Below are positions 11,944 through 24,409 of a DNA stretch of 64,000 nt, piece by piece. Origin of the DNA: Epinephelus fuscoguttatus (lineage: Eukaryota > Chordata > Actinopteri > Perciformes > Serranidae). The translations under genes were made by a program, and so were the position numbers. Numbering within the stretch: position 1 is the first letter of the stretch; each line of letters starts with the position of its first letter. The stretch covers positions 24,473,603 to 24,537,602 of the forward strand of contig NC_064770.1 in the NCBI RefSeq assembly GCF_011397635.1, in the 5' to 3' direction. The notes under the pieces are model-generated. The model saw only the letters and a program-made list of their open reading frames with translations. It was not told where the DNA came from and ran no database searches.

Positions 11944-12870
11944 ATAAAGACAGAAAATGCAGACACAGAGAGGAAGATTAAGAAAAACTGACCAATCAGA
12001 GTAGACCAGGCTATTTTGAGGGGTTCTTAAAGAGACAGGCACTGAAACGGAGCGTTTCAGAGAAAGAGTGAATACAGGTATATGCAGGTAGACAGTACCA
12101 GGGGAAAAAATGTTTTTTGAACTTTTAAGTATTTAAACACGTTTTAATATAAACCCAAAATATGAACCCAAGTGTGAACCTGAAATAGATTTGGGACCTT
12201 TAACGTGGCTTTTCCATTAGTAACCCAATCTGAAGGCCATCTCTTTAAAGAGGGCTCCTCCTGTGTCAAAATCTACATTTAAGACCTTCATCAGGCTGAG
12301 TGTGTGCACAATGCAGGTTTGTCATGTGGCCATGACACATATATCAAACCACATCTCACTGAATACAATATTTTGTCCCAGTATGTTCAACATGATTTCA
12401 CCTTGTTTATCTCTCAGTCAAATTATTATTTCTGAGTATTACTAACCACACATCAGACATTTTCCTCCTTTCCTATATTGCTCCATTGCCTATATGCACA
12501 GAGATGATGGTAAACGTCCTGCTGCTTCTCACAGAAAATGTTATTCATATTAGGCAATAACAGGCTGATGATGAAGCTACTTGTGGTTTCCCGATGACAA
12601 TGACACAAATCTCTCCGCATTTTGACCTTTATTCATAACTTTTAAGCGTTTCATATATTTACACTTATTGTGTCATGTTACTAAAAACACACTGAAATGT
12701 CTCATGCTTTTGAAAATCCATAGTATTACCATTTAGCGGCAAAATACAGAAAAATAAGTAGGAACTAAGTCTTGAGGAAGTGCAGTACACCCACTTCCCA
12801 TGTTGTCACCCATTTAGACAGCCTCATGCGAGGAATAATGAGATCATTCACACGTTGTCAAAACTCAGAC
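11944..12870. other. Upstream flank of the igsf6-like gene
   Basis: No coding exon is supported between the hAT-like element and the igsf6-like start codon. A clear TATA box could not be fixed. Nothing else is seen. Confidence 0.4.
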
Positions 12871-14332
12871 ATGGACCGGGTGTTTTGGTGTTCTCTCCTG
12901 CTCTCCTGCCTGCCTGTAATAGGTAAGATGTCTTTGTTATGTCTTTATATGTAGATTCGTCCTGTGTTTTGAAGAAGTTCATTGTTCCACATAAGCAATA
13001 AGAATATAAGGCACCACAGCTTTGGTCCAACAATAGCTCTGTGGTCTCTGTGAAATATTTTGGGCTGGAAGACACTGAATGTTACAGCCTACCTTTTACA
13101 TTTTTTTGTCTATTCATTTCAGAGAGCATGGAAAAATGCTGCTTGTCACAGCCGGACAAGGTGATCTGGAAGAAAACAGGACATAGTGCTGATCTTCATT
13201 GCACCGTCAGATCACATTGTCTAGCCGATGGCTTTCATTATGAGTGGTTCGTATTCAAGACAAACGAACATTTTTGTCTCAACCTCACCAACCCTGCCAA
13301 GTACATCTTAAACAAAGCATCTTTACACATTAAATCGCTTCAAGTTAACGACAGCGGGATCTACTACTGTGCTGCAGCATCAAGTGGAAGCTCAGCATCT
13401 GGTGCCCAGCATGTGGGGAACGGTACGACTCTTGTAGTGAGGGGTAAGAGTCTGATTTTAAATGTGAGGCACAGCTGTTTGGATGTGTTGATTAAGATAA
13501 TCAGGAGAGACCTTTTTTTCTTTTGTTTTCAGGACAAGATAAAACAATGCCGAAGGACATTGTTCTGTGGTTGTCGTTTGTCCTCTTGGCCATTTACACC
13601 TTGGTAATAGTGACACTTATACTAAAGAAGGTAAATTACTTAGATGTGTTTATTTTAAATGTAATGTGTTAAGATCTATCAGAGTTCGTGCAAGCAAAAC
13701 TGAAAACTGATAATGCACTGATGTGAAATCTGCTCCTCTCTGTTACAGTATGGCTGCAAGATGAGCGGAAAGACGGACAGCACTGACAAGGTTGTAGATA
13801 ACCTTCTGATTTTCTCTTATAGTTTGTGTTTGATGTGTTTACTAAATGGGGAAAAGCCAACAGAAGCAAAAAGAGGAACGGGAACCAGGGGCTCTGTAAA
13901 TCAGCTAGAAAAGGCTCTTGCAACACCCCAAGTGATAAGCAGCAGTTGTCTGACCTTTCTTAAAAAGAAAAAAAAAACAGGAAGAAGAATTGAACATCTC
14001 TGTTTAATAACCAATTTCTCCTGAACTTTCCAAACAGAGAATCTCAATGAAAACAGTACAATTCCGTGACGTGCTGCAAGAAATGAACAGTAAGGGAAAG
14101 CTGGGCAGAGGCAAAAAAACAGCCAGCAGACACCGTCCTGAAGCTGAGGTAAATCTGTTGCAGCACACTATGGTTAGATTTATCAACAGACAGATTGAGT
14201 AAGCAGGAAACTTCTGCATAGCTTGTTTCACAGCATGTTTTACCCTCATTTTTTATACAGAGTTTGATCTTGTTGCAGGCTTCGAGAACTGAGTTCAACA
14301 ACTCCGCTGAAGACATCTATCAAAACGTCTAA
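12871..14332 (+). CDS. igsf6: Single V-domain membrane receptor, IGSF6-like
   Basis: Exons 12871-12922, 13123-13443, 13533-13630, 13749-13790, 14038-14148 and 14261-14332 join in phase to 231 residues; an alternative acceptor at 14277-14278 would remove six. Residues 1-17 are a hydrophobic signal segment. Residues 23-124 are a V-type immunoglobulin domain with C44, W59 and the DSGIYYC motif ending at C100, plus a second cysteine pair (C50, C69) as in TREM/CD300-type domains. The domain ends in GNGTTLVVR, much like IGSF6. Asn-x-Ser/Thr sites are at 71, 93 and in NGT. The membrane helix, 134-155, has no charged residue, so pairing with an ITAM adaptor is unlikely. The tail has RDVLQEMN, similar to IGSF6, and ends in IYQNV, a YxN Grb2-type site rather than an ITIM. 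IGSF6 is a myeloid/dendritic receptor of unknown ligand. The neighbouring cdr2 and sdr42e2 support the call; CD79B is a weaker alternative. Confidence 0.68.
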
Positions 14333-15393
14333 GTATCATTCAAGGATATTAAATGACAGACTCAGAGGTCCATCATTTGGACTAAGAGGAAGTTCCACGG
14401 CCATGTAACCCCTGATGAAGGACGCTGTTGACATGAGCAAATCATAAAGGGCTGCAAGTTAGTTGTGTGCTCGCTCACTCACTTGCTCACTAGTTTTATT
14501 TATGTTCTGTTGATTGTTATTAATATGTGAGCATCTTCAACCATTTCAAAACCAGGACAGTGTTTACACGGAGAAGACAGACAGAAAAATGTAGCTGAGT
14601 CAAACCATTTTAATTCATCAATTTAATGTCTCCCATAAAAGCAGAGTGATAGAAAAATAACGTGCGCTGTACTTTCAGGAATAGAGAGTAAAAAGCAGCA
14701 CACGTGATTCACATTTTCAATACAAAGGTCATGTCATTCAGAAGTGAAAGTGGAAATCAGAAGTGTGCAAGAGTGCAAATAAGGCTTCTTTGAGGACAGT
14801 GTCAGTTCTCTGGAGAGGATTCAAGGTAATATCTTGATAATACCATGTCAAAATCATCTCATTATTAAGCAAGACTTTACTCAAAAAATAAGGAAAGCAC
14901 AAACTTGTATCAACATTCTGGGCATAGGTATATACAAACACATGTTTTTCTACAAAAAAAAAAAAAAAGTAATGACAAGAGAGGCACATTACAAGTAACT
15001 AATAATACACAAATACATATAGTAGACAAAGTCACATCAAGCAAGGAAAGGTTGTATTTTTGGTGCTGGAGTGGTTTTTGTTCTGAAAAATCATCATCAG
15101 CTGACAATAAAACTTTACATTAAGGCATTAGGCTAGGTTATATTCTGTACAATGACCCCCATGAATATCTGTTCGCTGTAATTCCCACAGCAATAATCCC
15201 GCCAGCTAACATTAGAATTTACTCATACACAAAGTCAAAGTGGATGTTTACATGTACTGTGTGCATTTCTTTACACATTAAAAGCTGTGATATCAAGTTT
15301 TGGGCTTATACCATTCACTCAAACATCCTTAGTTCAGAGTCTGTGTGAATTATTCCCTTTCTGCCTCCTGTTTTGTTTCTGTCTACTGTAACT
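14333..15393. other. igsf6-like 3' UTR and flank
   Basis: The 3' untranslated region of the igsf6-like gene probably occupies the first few hundred bases. A coding-free stretch follows, with an A-run at 14956-14969. A CTGATGAAGG at about 14410 has no GAAA partner and is not called a ribozyme. Confidence 0.4.
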
Positions 15394-16026
15394 TTAAAGG
15401 GATAGTTTGGATTTTTTGAAGTGGGGAAGCAGGCTGGAGTCTGATATAGAAGGGTCAGCCACAGAACGCATTTTTGCCCACCTAAATTAAGTCCAACCTT
15501 AAAAAAGAAGACAAAAAAATCATTGTCAGTTTAAGTGTACACTATGTTGAGAGTATTTTCAGTGCTTTGCTTTTTTGTCAGGAAAAGCCATTAACAGCTT
15601 CAGTCCATCTATGCTCTCGTCAACGCCACCAGACTCCATTGACAAAAACAGTCATTTTAGCTCACTGAACACAGAAGCTGCTGGTCTACCGCTGCCTCCA
15701 TCAGTTAGTTAGTTTGCGTTATTGTGTGACTTTGGTGAGTCTGAACTAAACCTTTTAAATGCTGAAGTCACACAATCCAACAAACAAAATAACTGACTGA
15801 GGCAACGGTAGATCAGCAGCTCCTGTGTTCATCAATGTTAAATCACTGTTTTTCTCAATGGAGTCTGGCTTGACTGATGCTGATTTTTGATTGATTTTTG
15901 ACCCCTCCTCAGCAGACTGCTTAACTTCCATGTCAGACTCCTGCCGGCATCTACTGTATTTAATATACTGTGTATGTATAAGTACCCCATAAAACCCCAC
16001 TTTAAAAAATCGGAACTATCACTTTG
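15394..16026. mobile_element. Fold-back MITE with long arms, TTAA type
   Basis: The left end, TTAAAGGGATAGTTTGGATT at 15394, is mirrored by the right end near 16026. The inner halves, around 15610-15740 and 15755-15875, are inverted copies of each other (CCAGACTCCATTGA and AGCTGCTG blocks on both arms). The whole can fold into one hairpin centred near 15748. No protein is coded. A relative lies at 43225-44560. The TTAA start suggests the piggyBac/Kolobok type, but the right TTAA is degraded. Confidence 0.78.
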
Positions 16027-16564
16027 AGATTGTAAGCCAATGAAGTTGACTCAAAACATTTGAGATCCTATGTTACATCCAGTGAAAAGCTACACACAGT
16101 GCAACTGTTCAGCGCCAGTTTCAGAGTGACGCAGTCATTTTCATGGCCAGTGCTCACACTGTGTAAGTAGCAAATGTACTTGCAGCCTTCACTCAGATTG
16201 TGTGCTGTTTAACTAGCAAAAATGTAGCTGGACACGCCCTAAATGCACTTCTACCATGCACTATAGATAATTTAAAGAGGGCCTTTAAAGAAGTATTTCG
16301 CCACTGGAAAGATTGTCTTTTCATAAAATGCATCAGAAAGACGTAAATGCTTTTGAAATTTGTGCTACATGACAGGAGAAAACAAAGAAAAGCACTGTGG
16401 CATTCACCTTTGCTCAGGCGGTAGAAAACCTACAACTACCAGAAGGCACTGCGCCGCACCAGACTAATAAACACTCCCACTTGTAGATGACGCAAATCTG
16501 GAATTACAGTTAAACAGTAAGCTAAAACATGTTTCTAGAACATTTTAGGCGAGAAATAGGCAAC

Positions 16565-16806
16565 GCAGTGTCAGCGTGTGTTTTCTCTGGGTACTCCGGT
16601 TTCCTCCCACAGTTCAAAGACATGCAGGTTAATTGGTGACTCTAAAGTGTCCATAGGTGTGAATGGTTGTCTGTCTCTATGTGTCAGCCCTGCGATAGTC
16701 TGACGTCCTGTCCAGGGTGTACCCTGCCTCTCACCCAATGTCAGCAGGGATAGGCTCCAGCCCCCCCGCGGCCCCTAACAGGGTAAGCAGTTAGAGAATG
16801 AATGAT
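16565..16806. mobile_element. RTE-clade (Expander-like) LINE 3' end
   Basis: The blocks GGTACTCCGGTTTCCTCCCA, CAAAGACATGCAGGTTAATT, GGTGACTCTAAAGTGTCC and GATAGGCTCCAGCCCCCC are the well-known 3' part of a very common fish RTE-type element. No coding sequence is left. Confidence 0.8.
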
Positions 16807-16874
16807 AAATGCCGAGTTTTACCATTTGATCGGAGTTTGGTCTGAGTTTGAGAGAGACTGGGCAATGTTTAGAT

Positions 16875-16910
16875 TAGGTTCAATTACATATATATGTGTA
16901 ATTGAACCTA
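16875..16910. repeat. Perfect 14-bp hairpin
   Basis: TAGGTTCAATTACA (16875-16888) is repeated inverted at 16897-16910 with an 8-base TA-rich loop. It lies inside the MITE at 16285-16966. Confidence 0.85.
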
Positions 16911-16966
16911 CCCACGTTGTTGTTGTGATACAAGGCTGGTTGAAAATCAACGAAGTATCCCTTTAA

Positions 16967-18066
16967 TGTTACTCAAGTAGAGGTTAAAATTTGCAGTAAA
17001 ACAAAAGCATAAGGCCACACAGAATGTGACTTAGTGTACTCTGGAGTATGGCTTGAGCTAAAGCCACATTTTGTCATTACAGCAAAGATGTGATGATGAA
17101 ATTAGACTGTGCACTGGCAACAGCAGGTGTCACTCAACCAACGCGAGGCCAATTTCATTGAATTAGTAGCTTGCAGTATGAGATAATGTCCACTCGCTCA
17201 TTTTGACATGATCACGTATCAACACAAACACCACACTTGCGACACATACGTGACCCAACAAGAGTGCTGTAGGACTCGCAAAGGTATCTTCAGTTTTTGA
17301 GTGACACTCATTTGTGACGTGTGATGCAGTAAGCAGTGCTCAAGAGGTATATTTTTGAAACGGGGCCCTGATCCACATCTCCAGCAGCTACATATTGCTA
17401 CAAACGTTGATTAAAAAGTCCAAGTAATATTCTACATCTTGTACCTAGCTTGCTGACACCATATGGTGTGATAGTGACAGTCATTTAATTAAGTTCAGCT
17501 TCTGTTTTGGTTCAAGAGCTCTGCCCTTTAGCTGCCACAGCTATTTCTTTAATTGGATGTTACTGTTATAATTAATAAAAGACACCCACTCTTAATTCCC
17601 ACTGCCAGGATGTGTCACCTTTGTTTCGCTTGACTGTTTCAGGATGCAGCACGACAACTTCTGTGTCAGCTCTCTAATTTACATTCAGCTTTGATGTTTA
17701 AACAAGAGCAGCTTCGAATGATTTTCCACGCGCCCTCTGAGGACAGCCGTCACACAGGATGTTCCTGCTAATTAGCTGCTGAGGTTAGTGACTGGACAAA
17801 GTGTCTGACATGTAACACACGCTGGGATTTTGTTTAAGAAGAGGATTTCAAGGAATGTAAGACATGATCCCTGCTATGTCAGATCCAGTTATCCAGGAAG
17901 TGTGTGACAGGACAGATTCTGTACTCTTTATACAGATTATTATTTCCTTCAAACATACAAAAATGTACTCATTATTTTCAACATAATCTCACACTTTGCA
18001 AAAAAAAGAAGTTCCCCAAATCCCATCTGAAGAACCAGTTTCCTTCGACTGCTGGAAATACTGCAG
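16967..18066. other. Intergenic DNA with no recognised feature
   Basis: About 1.1 kb between the MITE and the stop codon of the transporter gene on the other strand. The part next to 18066 should hold that gene's 3' UTR. No poly(A) signal could be chosen with confidence. Confidence 0.4.
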
Positions 18067-21000
18067 TTAGCCGTCAATGTACTTCGTGTCCACTGTGTGA
18101 CTGTTGCGTATGGAAAAAGGCCTCCAAGCGAGGGCTTTCAGACCAGCGACACACAGGGGCACCAGGCACACCAAGTAGAACATGACACTGTGGAGGCTCT
18201 CCAAGGCACTGTAAACAAGGAGGTATGAAATAGATTTGTTTATGGCTACAGTGATTGAGGCATCACCATTTGACCGGTTGCTAAATGAGGTAACAATGAT
18301 ACAGTATACGTTACAATCTGAGCATGTTAGGCAGACGTGATGTGTTTCTCAATGTTTTTAAGCAAAGACCTTCTTTTAGCTTTTTTTAACCATTCCAGTT
18401 GTTGTTTATCACACTTGTGCTAATGTAATATAACTATCTGACTCCAAAGCTCAGAGTTTATGAAACTTTATTACCAATGACCTTTAAAATGAAAGGCCAC
18501 CTCTAAATCACTGACATTTATTCATTCGTAGATAAACATGATGGGGAAAAGAAACGGTTTCTGAGCATTAAACGTTTACATACAGTAGTTAAAGCTGAAG
18601 TCATCACTATGACATTGTGGTAGTTCTTCTTGGATCCAAATGCTGATCGTAATATAGTGTATGAGTAATAACTACAATAAAACAGCTACCAGCTGTAATC
18701 ACAGGGATCTCAGCAGTTATGACTTGAAACTATTGAGATTAATTAACTTAAAATGGTGCACAGTAGTGGTTCTGCACACTTACAGTACATTGCTACTGTT
18801 CATTTTCAAAAGCATAGTCTAAGTTGGTTCCCATAACTTTGGTGTTTTTCAACCTGGACCCCACTGTCACATGTTTTTGTGTCTACATGACTGACGGGAA
18901 CAATTTTTGAAATCGGTCCAGTATTGAGGGAGAGAGCTGTGGCGAAAAAGGCTGCTGTAACCACGTCAGGCATTTATGTACCATCAATTTAAGTCTACTA
19001 CAAGTGCTTGTTTTTGCCACTGACAGGCTCAGATTGTCACTCGAAGTGTCTGACAACATTATGGAAAGGATCATTCAAGAGGTAATTTTTTGTTAAAGAG
19101 TGAGATCCTTTCTGTTGACCAAAAACAGCCCAGAAATCAGTATCACCGAACCCACCAAACTCCATTAAATTAAATAGCAAATTTATCACTGCAGGGCACG
19201 CTTCATTCAAAAGCGACAAAAACAAAATGAAACTCAACAAAGACATATTTCTACGTCTTTCCACTTTCCCAACAATTAGCAACTCTGGTTTGGTTGAAAC
19301 CTGTATTTCACCCAGTTGTGAGTGTGATGTAAATGTGAAAATATGCTGACTCGATACAAGCTAAAATTAGTGTTTATTTAAATGGAGTCTGGTGGGTTTG
19401 AGAACAGTGGTTTTAGGCCTCTGGCTAAACATAAAGGATCGCACTCTTTAACAAAAAGGTCTGTTTCTGTAAGGATCCTTTCCATATTGTTGTCAGGCAC
19501 TTAAAATAATAATAATCTGAGCCTGTCAGTGATAACAACAAACACTTTTAGCCTGTTTCCCTGCTGCCAGCTGCAGCTCTCTCTCTCAATACTGGACCAA
19601 CGTAAAAGAAATGTTGTTCCCATTTTTTGTCACTTAGACACAAAAATATAAGAAAATAGGGTCCAGGTTAAAAAATACTTAACGTTTCCCTTTATGGGAT
19701 AGATACATTTCTTAAAGCCTGTTGTAAAATAAAATGGCAAGATGCCCATTTGTACAGTGAAACAGTTTCTGCTTGCTGTGATTATTCCCTGTTCATGCTG
19801 GCTGTGAAGAAATGAATTCCTAACTTAGCTCCAAAATCCACAGTCTTCCTGCTGTGCCAAAATATATTCCTAAATTAATCAGAAGTTTTTATGAGATTTG
19901 AGTTAGTCAAATAATATGGATAACTTACGAAGTCAAAGTCAACTTGGTGACGTATTTTAGCACATATAGAAAGAACTGTGGATTTTGTTTCCTATCACTT
20001 ACATTGGAAATGCACTAGAGAGGGATCTCTTGGAAGTATGAACAGGAAGAATAGTTACAGCAAGCGAAACCCTGTTACTGTGTTCATACTGGCACCTGAC
20101 TCTTCTCTTAAGACTGACCTGAAAAGTTGCTTTCCACCCATCACAAATTTATTCACTTAAAGTTTTTTTCATACTGTAGTGGCATGAATTGAAACTAAGG
20201 GCTGTGTAGAGGGAACAACATCAAACTGAACACTTTAGGCATGCTCGTGGAAATAATTGTTAGTAATATAAAGTATAAACCATTTATGAAGTATGCAGAC
20301 CCAAGGGTCAACCAAAGTGGATGAAAGGTAAGGTGAAGAGTTAGAAAAATGTGTTTTCATATGTGTGGTTCTTTCGTTTGGTCAGACTTTTTGGTTCGGC
20401 TCAAGTTTTGACCTATAAAGGAACAGTTTAAAAGATTTAGAAGGATTTAATTCCTTCAGTATTCTTTGTTCAGGAGGTTTTTACCCAGAGGCAAACTATC
20501 CGTAGATGTCTCTTCCTCTCCAAAACGAACGGACCGGGAGTTTCATGTTACATACCAGTGCTTCTCAAAGGCTGTTTGTTCTGTATGTTGCAGACGGTCC
20601 ACTAGCCCTGCACCTGCTAATGTGTGCTCACCTACTTGCTACTGTAAAAACATGGCAATGCAACATGGTTCAACACTTGACCGTTTAGTGAAGAAGAAGC
20701 AGGAAACTCTCTTTACCTTGGATCTGAATACTTCCCCGCTTCCTTCAGCTGTTCATATCCAAACTGGTTGAGGATATTAACCACTATCATGGGGGCCAGA
20801 GACTGAGCCGGCTTAGTGAACAGAGCATTCGTCCCAAAGACCATTGAGGAGAGAGGGGAACTGTGGAAGGGGGGATAAAGAAGAAAACATGACACAATAT
20901 TATATCACCAGTCAAATAAATACAGCTGTGCATTTAGCACTGGTTACAAATTCCCTTTTTCAGGTTTAAAGACAATGCTGCATCAAAGTGCAAACACACC

Positions 21001-24000
21001 AGGTGATGTGCTGTAAATTTGGATGGAAAGAATTAGTGGAAATGTGCTGATAATCGTATTTGTTTTACCTGCGCTTGTACTTCTGCAGGTCTGTGTCAAT
21101 GATGTCAGCCACAGGCAAGCTAAAAAGACTGAAGGTAGCTTGGGTTAGGACCCTGCATAGGAGATACAGAGAGAGAGAGAGAGAGAGCATGTATAATCCA
21201 ATCAAGATGGTGTTACTGTATAGTGTTAAAGTGAAAGGATGTTGGATCAAATGTCTTTTAACCTCTTACATGTTAACGGTGAGGAAAAATGCCAGGACAT
21301 AGTGGTGCTGAGGACCGAGTGCGAGCATGACAGCCGCCATTCCAGCCTCTATGTAGAAAGTGTAAAGTATGATCCTGTAGTAGCCAAGATCATGGAGTAG
21401 TCTCTGACAGCTCAACACTAACAGCTGGGATGGAGACAAGGGGTCAGGAACAAGGCATAAATATAAAGAAGCATTGGTATGTTGGAGGTGCGTTCAGGTG
21501 CTTGTGCAGAGCTCTGAAATCTGAGTGAGTTTGAGAGTGGACTGCAAGAAAGCACTGTATTAATGAGCTGTGTTGTAAGTAACAGTCAGGACAAAAGAAC
21601 GCCACTGAGGGAAAATACCTGTGGACAGATGAATCCCGCTCCGTACATGACGCTCTTGGCGAGCGACGGAAGCACATCTGGAGGAATCAGGTGCTCAGCA
21701 AATATCATTGTAAAATTATTAAAGAAGTGTAACATGAAAACCTGGAAGAAGTTCATGCACACGAACAGCTGGAAGTCCCTGTTGCTGAGAATTTGCCAAA
21801 CCAAAGTTTTTAAAGTGGAGAAGGAAAATGCTGACTGATGGGAGGTCTGATCAGAAGACTCCATCTCCTCCGATTCAGACACTTTGCTATCAAAGCGGCT
21901 CTCACTGTGGAAGCCCGTGTAGAGCATGCAGCCACAGCTCAGGACGGCAATCAGCACTGTGAAGGCTTGGAAAGACGCAAAGTCCTCCATGTTTTTGGAC
22001 AGGACACCACAGAAGAGGACGCTGGAGGAGCCAATGAGAGAAGCCACCTGGGGAATAAAAGGGAGGGGATATTAGATAGTCAGAGAGTTCCCCTTTTGGC
22101 TTAGGGGCACACAGAAGACAGATGGCAGAAGTGTTTGGTGTTTACCTGGTTGTACTTTATAAGCCTTAGTCGGCTCTGATGTTGGCCAGAAATCTCTGCA
22201 AACAACGAACATTGTGCCAGCAGCACAAAAGTCAGCATGCCGTCAAAAGCACAAAGTGTCACAGCCAAGTGTAAGCCACTCAGCCAGTCGCCGGGGGCGT
22301 ACGTCCGCCATGGGAACCAAGCTAGAAGAAAAGCCAGTGAGTAGAAGGGAGCACCATACAGGATGGAGAGACGTCGCTGAGAGCAGCAGGGCACCTTGGA
22401 GTTATCTTGCAGGTAGCCGAAGAGAGGGTCATTGACTGCATTCCACACCATGTACACCACCTGTGGAGACAGTGTGATTCACTGAAACTGTTTTAAATAA
22501 TGCTGAGAAGGGTTCATTGATGAAACAATCGACAGAAACACTGATTATTCATTTAACTAATTTGTCATCCAAATATGCATTCTAGCTTCTAAAATGTGAA
22601 GATGTGCTGCTTTTCTTTGATTAACATGAAGATTGAGTATCTCAAGGTTTTCTGAATTTGATGCCTGCAACACCTTAAAAAAAAGTTGTGATAGGGGCAT
22701 GTTTCCCACTGTGTTACATCACCTTTACTTTTAACAATACTCAGTAAGTGTTTGGGAACTGAGTAATTTTTGATTTTATTTCCCCCATACTCGCTTTAAA
22801 TACAACTTTATTTGCGCAACAGTCCGGGGTCTCTGTTGTCATATTTTGTGCTCTGTAATGCACCACACACACTGGCCATGGGTAACTTGCACATCTGTGA
22901 AGGCCCCATGAATGTTAAAAGGCACATACGGGTTTTTGAGCAGCAGATGTTGACATCCAGACAACATCTTTTTCAGGGACGTCCCCGCTTGTTCCATGCA
23001 GCAACATGATGCCAACGTACATTAGGCACATGTTACAACAGCGAATATACCGCCATACCATCACAGATGTTGGCTTTTTAACTTTGCGCTATTAACAATC
23101 TGGATGGCCCTTTTCCACTTAAACCCAGAGGACGTGACGTCCATGATTTCCAGAAACAATTTGAAACGTGCACACTTTTCCACTTTGTGTTAGTGCACCT
23201 CAGATGAGCTTGGGCCTAGAGAAGTCAGCAGCGTCACTGGATGTTATTGATGTATGGCTTTCACTTTGCATCTGTAGATGCAGCGATGAATTGCATAGAC
23301 TGATAATGGTTTTCCAAAGTGTTCCCTAGCACAGCCATCCATCCATTTTCATCCGCTTATCCGGGGCCAGGTCACGGAGGCTGCAGGCCAAGCAAAGCAC
23401 CCCAGATGTACCCTCTCCCCAGCAACGCTTTCCAGCTCTTCCTGGGGGATCCCAAGGCGTTCCCAGGCCAGATGAGATATGTAATCCCTCCAGCATGTTC
23501 TGGGTCTGCTCCAGGGCCTCCTACCAGTGGAACATGCCTGAAAAACCTCCAACAGGAGGCGCCCAGGACGCATCCTGATCAGATGCCTGAACCACCTCAA
23601 CTGACCCCTATCGACGCGAAGGAGCAGCGGCTCTACTCTGAGCTCCCCCCGGATGTCCAAGCTCCTCACCCTATCTCTAAGGCTGAGTCCAGCCCATGTT
23701 GTAATATCCTTTAGACAATCATGTTGGTTTTTAAAGCAGTGCTGCATGAGAAGTCAAAGGTCACATGCATTTAATATTAGTTTTCATCCTTGCCCCTCGG
23801 ATTCTCTGAATCTTTTGATGGTATTCTGGATTGCAGGTGGTGAAATCCTAAATTCTATGCAATTGTGCATTGAAAAACATTGTTTTTAAACTGTCTGACT
23901 ATTTGCCCATGCAGTTATTCACTTGTGGACAGCTGAGCCTTTCGAGGATGCCCCTTTCATACCCCAAAATCATGCTTAAATCTGTTACCAAACCTGTATA

Positions 24001-24409
24001 CCTGTGGTATGTTCTTTTGCGTCTCCCAGTCCCAACTTTTTTGGAACATGCTGCGGGCATCAAATTCAGACCGAGTGTGTGTTTACAAAAAAACAATGCA
24101 GTCTATCAGTGTGAGCATCAAATATCTTGTCTTTGCATTGTATTCAATTGAAAATAGGTCAGAAAGGATTTGCAACTGGGGCTGTATACTGACATACATC
24201 TGCATGCAAAGAACAGCACTAAGTCAAGGAAACGTACTCACCTGTGATTGGTGGAATGCTCCCTCTGATATCTTGTACTTATTGAGAAATAGTTTGACAT
24301 AGTAGAAGCTGAATATGTTGTTTATCATGCTGGCTCCCAGTGTGGTCATGGCATATGACACAGCCGCCCAGTCCAACCTTAAGGTCCTCAGGTGTCGGAC
24401 TACACTCAT
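18067..24409 (-). CDS. mfsd13al: MFSD13A/TMEM180-like major facilitator transporter
   Basis: Seven minus-strand exons: 24242-24409, 22146-22460, 21619-22047, 21270-21424, 21069-21152, 20717-20860 and 18067-18208. They join in phase to 478 residues with a TAA stop; the human relative TMEM180/MFSD13A has about 517. The family belongs to the GPH-type cation-symporter branch of the major facilitators, seen here in WNAVNDPLFGYLQD (residues 62-75). About twelve hydrophobic segments are spread over exons 1-7, with a hydrophilic, acidic central loop (SESEEMESSDQ) in exon 3. Other family-like stretches are YYVKLFLNKYKIS, FASFQAF and LFTKPAQSLAP. Substrate and exact membrane are unknown. The gene is head-to-head with cdr2. 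It is probably the second fish copy (13a-like, the relative of human MFSD13B) rather than mfsd13a itself, judging by neighbours. Confidence 0.88.
18835..19692. mobile_element. Fold-back MITE with arms of about 250 bp
   Basis: It lies in the last intron of the transporter gene. The left arm has CAACCTGGACCC, then GGTCCAGTATTGAGGGAGAG, then CTGACAGGCTCAGATT, then GGAAAGGATC. The right arm has the same blocks in reverse order and orientation (about 19420-19692). No coding capacity. Ends and target duplication are not resolved. Confidence 0.75.
22673..24185. mobile_element. Decayed DNA transposon interrupted by a LINE
   Basis: It lies in intron 1 of the transporter gene. The left part (AAAAAAAAGTTGTGATAGGG..., GTTTGGGAACTGAG, TTTTTCAGGGACGTCCC) and the right part (CCCAACTTTTTTGGAACATG, ATCAAATATCTTGTCTTTGC) are the two halves of a repeat common in fish genomes. 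They are separated by the LINE piece at 23336-23747. The class is probably a Tc1- or hAT-type element; I am not sure which. Confidence 0.55.
23336..23747 (-). mobile_element. LINE reverse transcriptase C-terminal fragment, still open
   Basis: The minus strand is open for 132 codons and reads LRWFRHLIRM, then RPWSRPRTCWRDYISHLAWE, then RLGIPQEELESVAGE. This is a typical C-terminal end of fish LINE polyproteins. There is no start or catalytic part, so it is a 5'-truncated copy. It is inserted in the repeat at 22673-24185. Confidence 0.75.

Larger units (their letters stand above)
16285..16966. mobile_element. TTAA-flanked MITE carrying an RTE-like insertion
   Basis: Both borders have TTAA (16285-16288 and 16963-16966). 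The ends are inverted and similar: TTAAAGAAGTATTTCG on the left, and TTAAAGGGATACTTCG read inward from the right. The RTE-like repeat at 16565-16806 is inserted within it. Confidence 0.65.

Noticed and set aside
13041-13607. Immunoglobulin or T-cell receptor variable segment
   Set aside because: No recombination signal follows the V domain; it is spliced to a membrane and tail exon instead.
14409-14420. Second hammerhead core (CTGATGAAGG)
   Set aside because: No closing stem and no GAAA box follow. A similar match near 12285 on the minus strand fails for the same reason.
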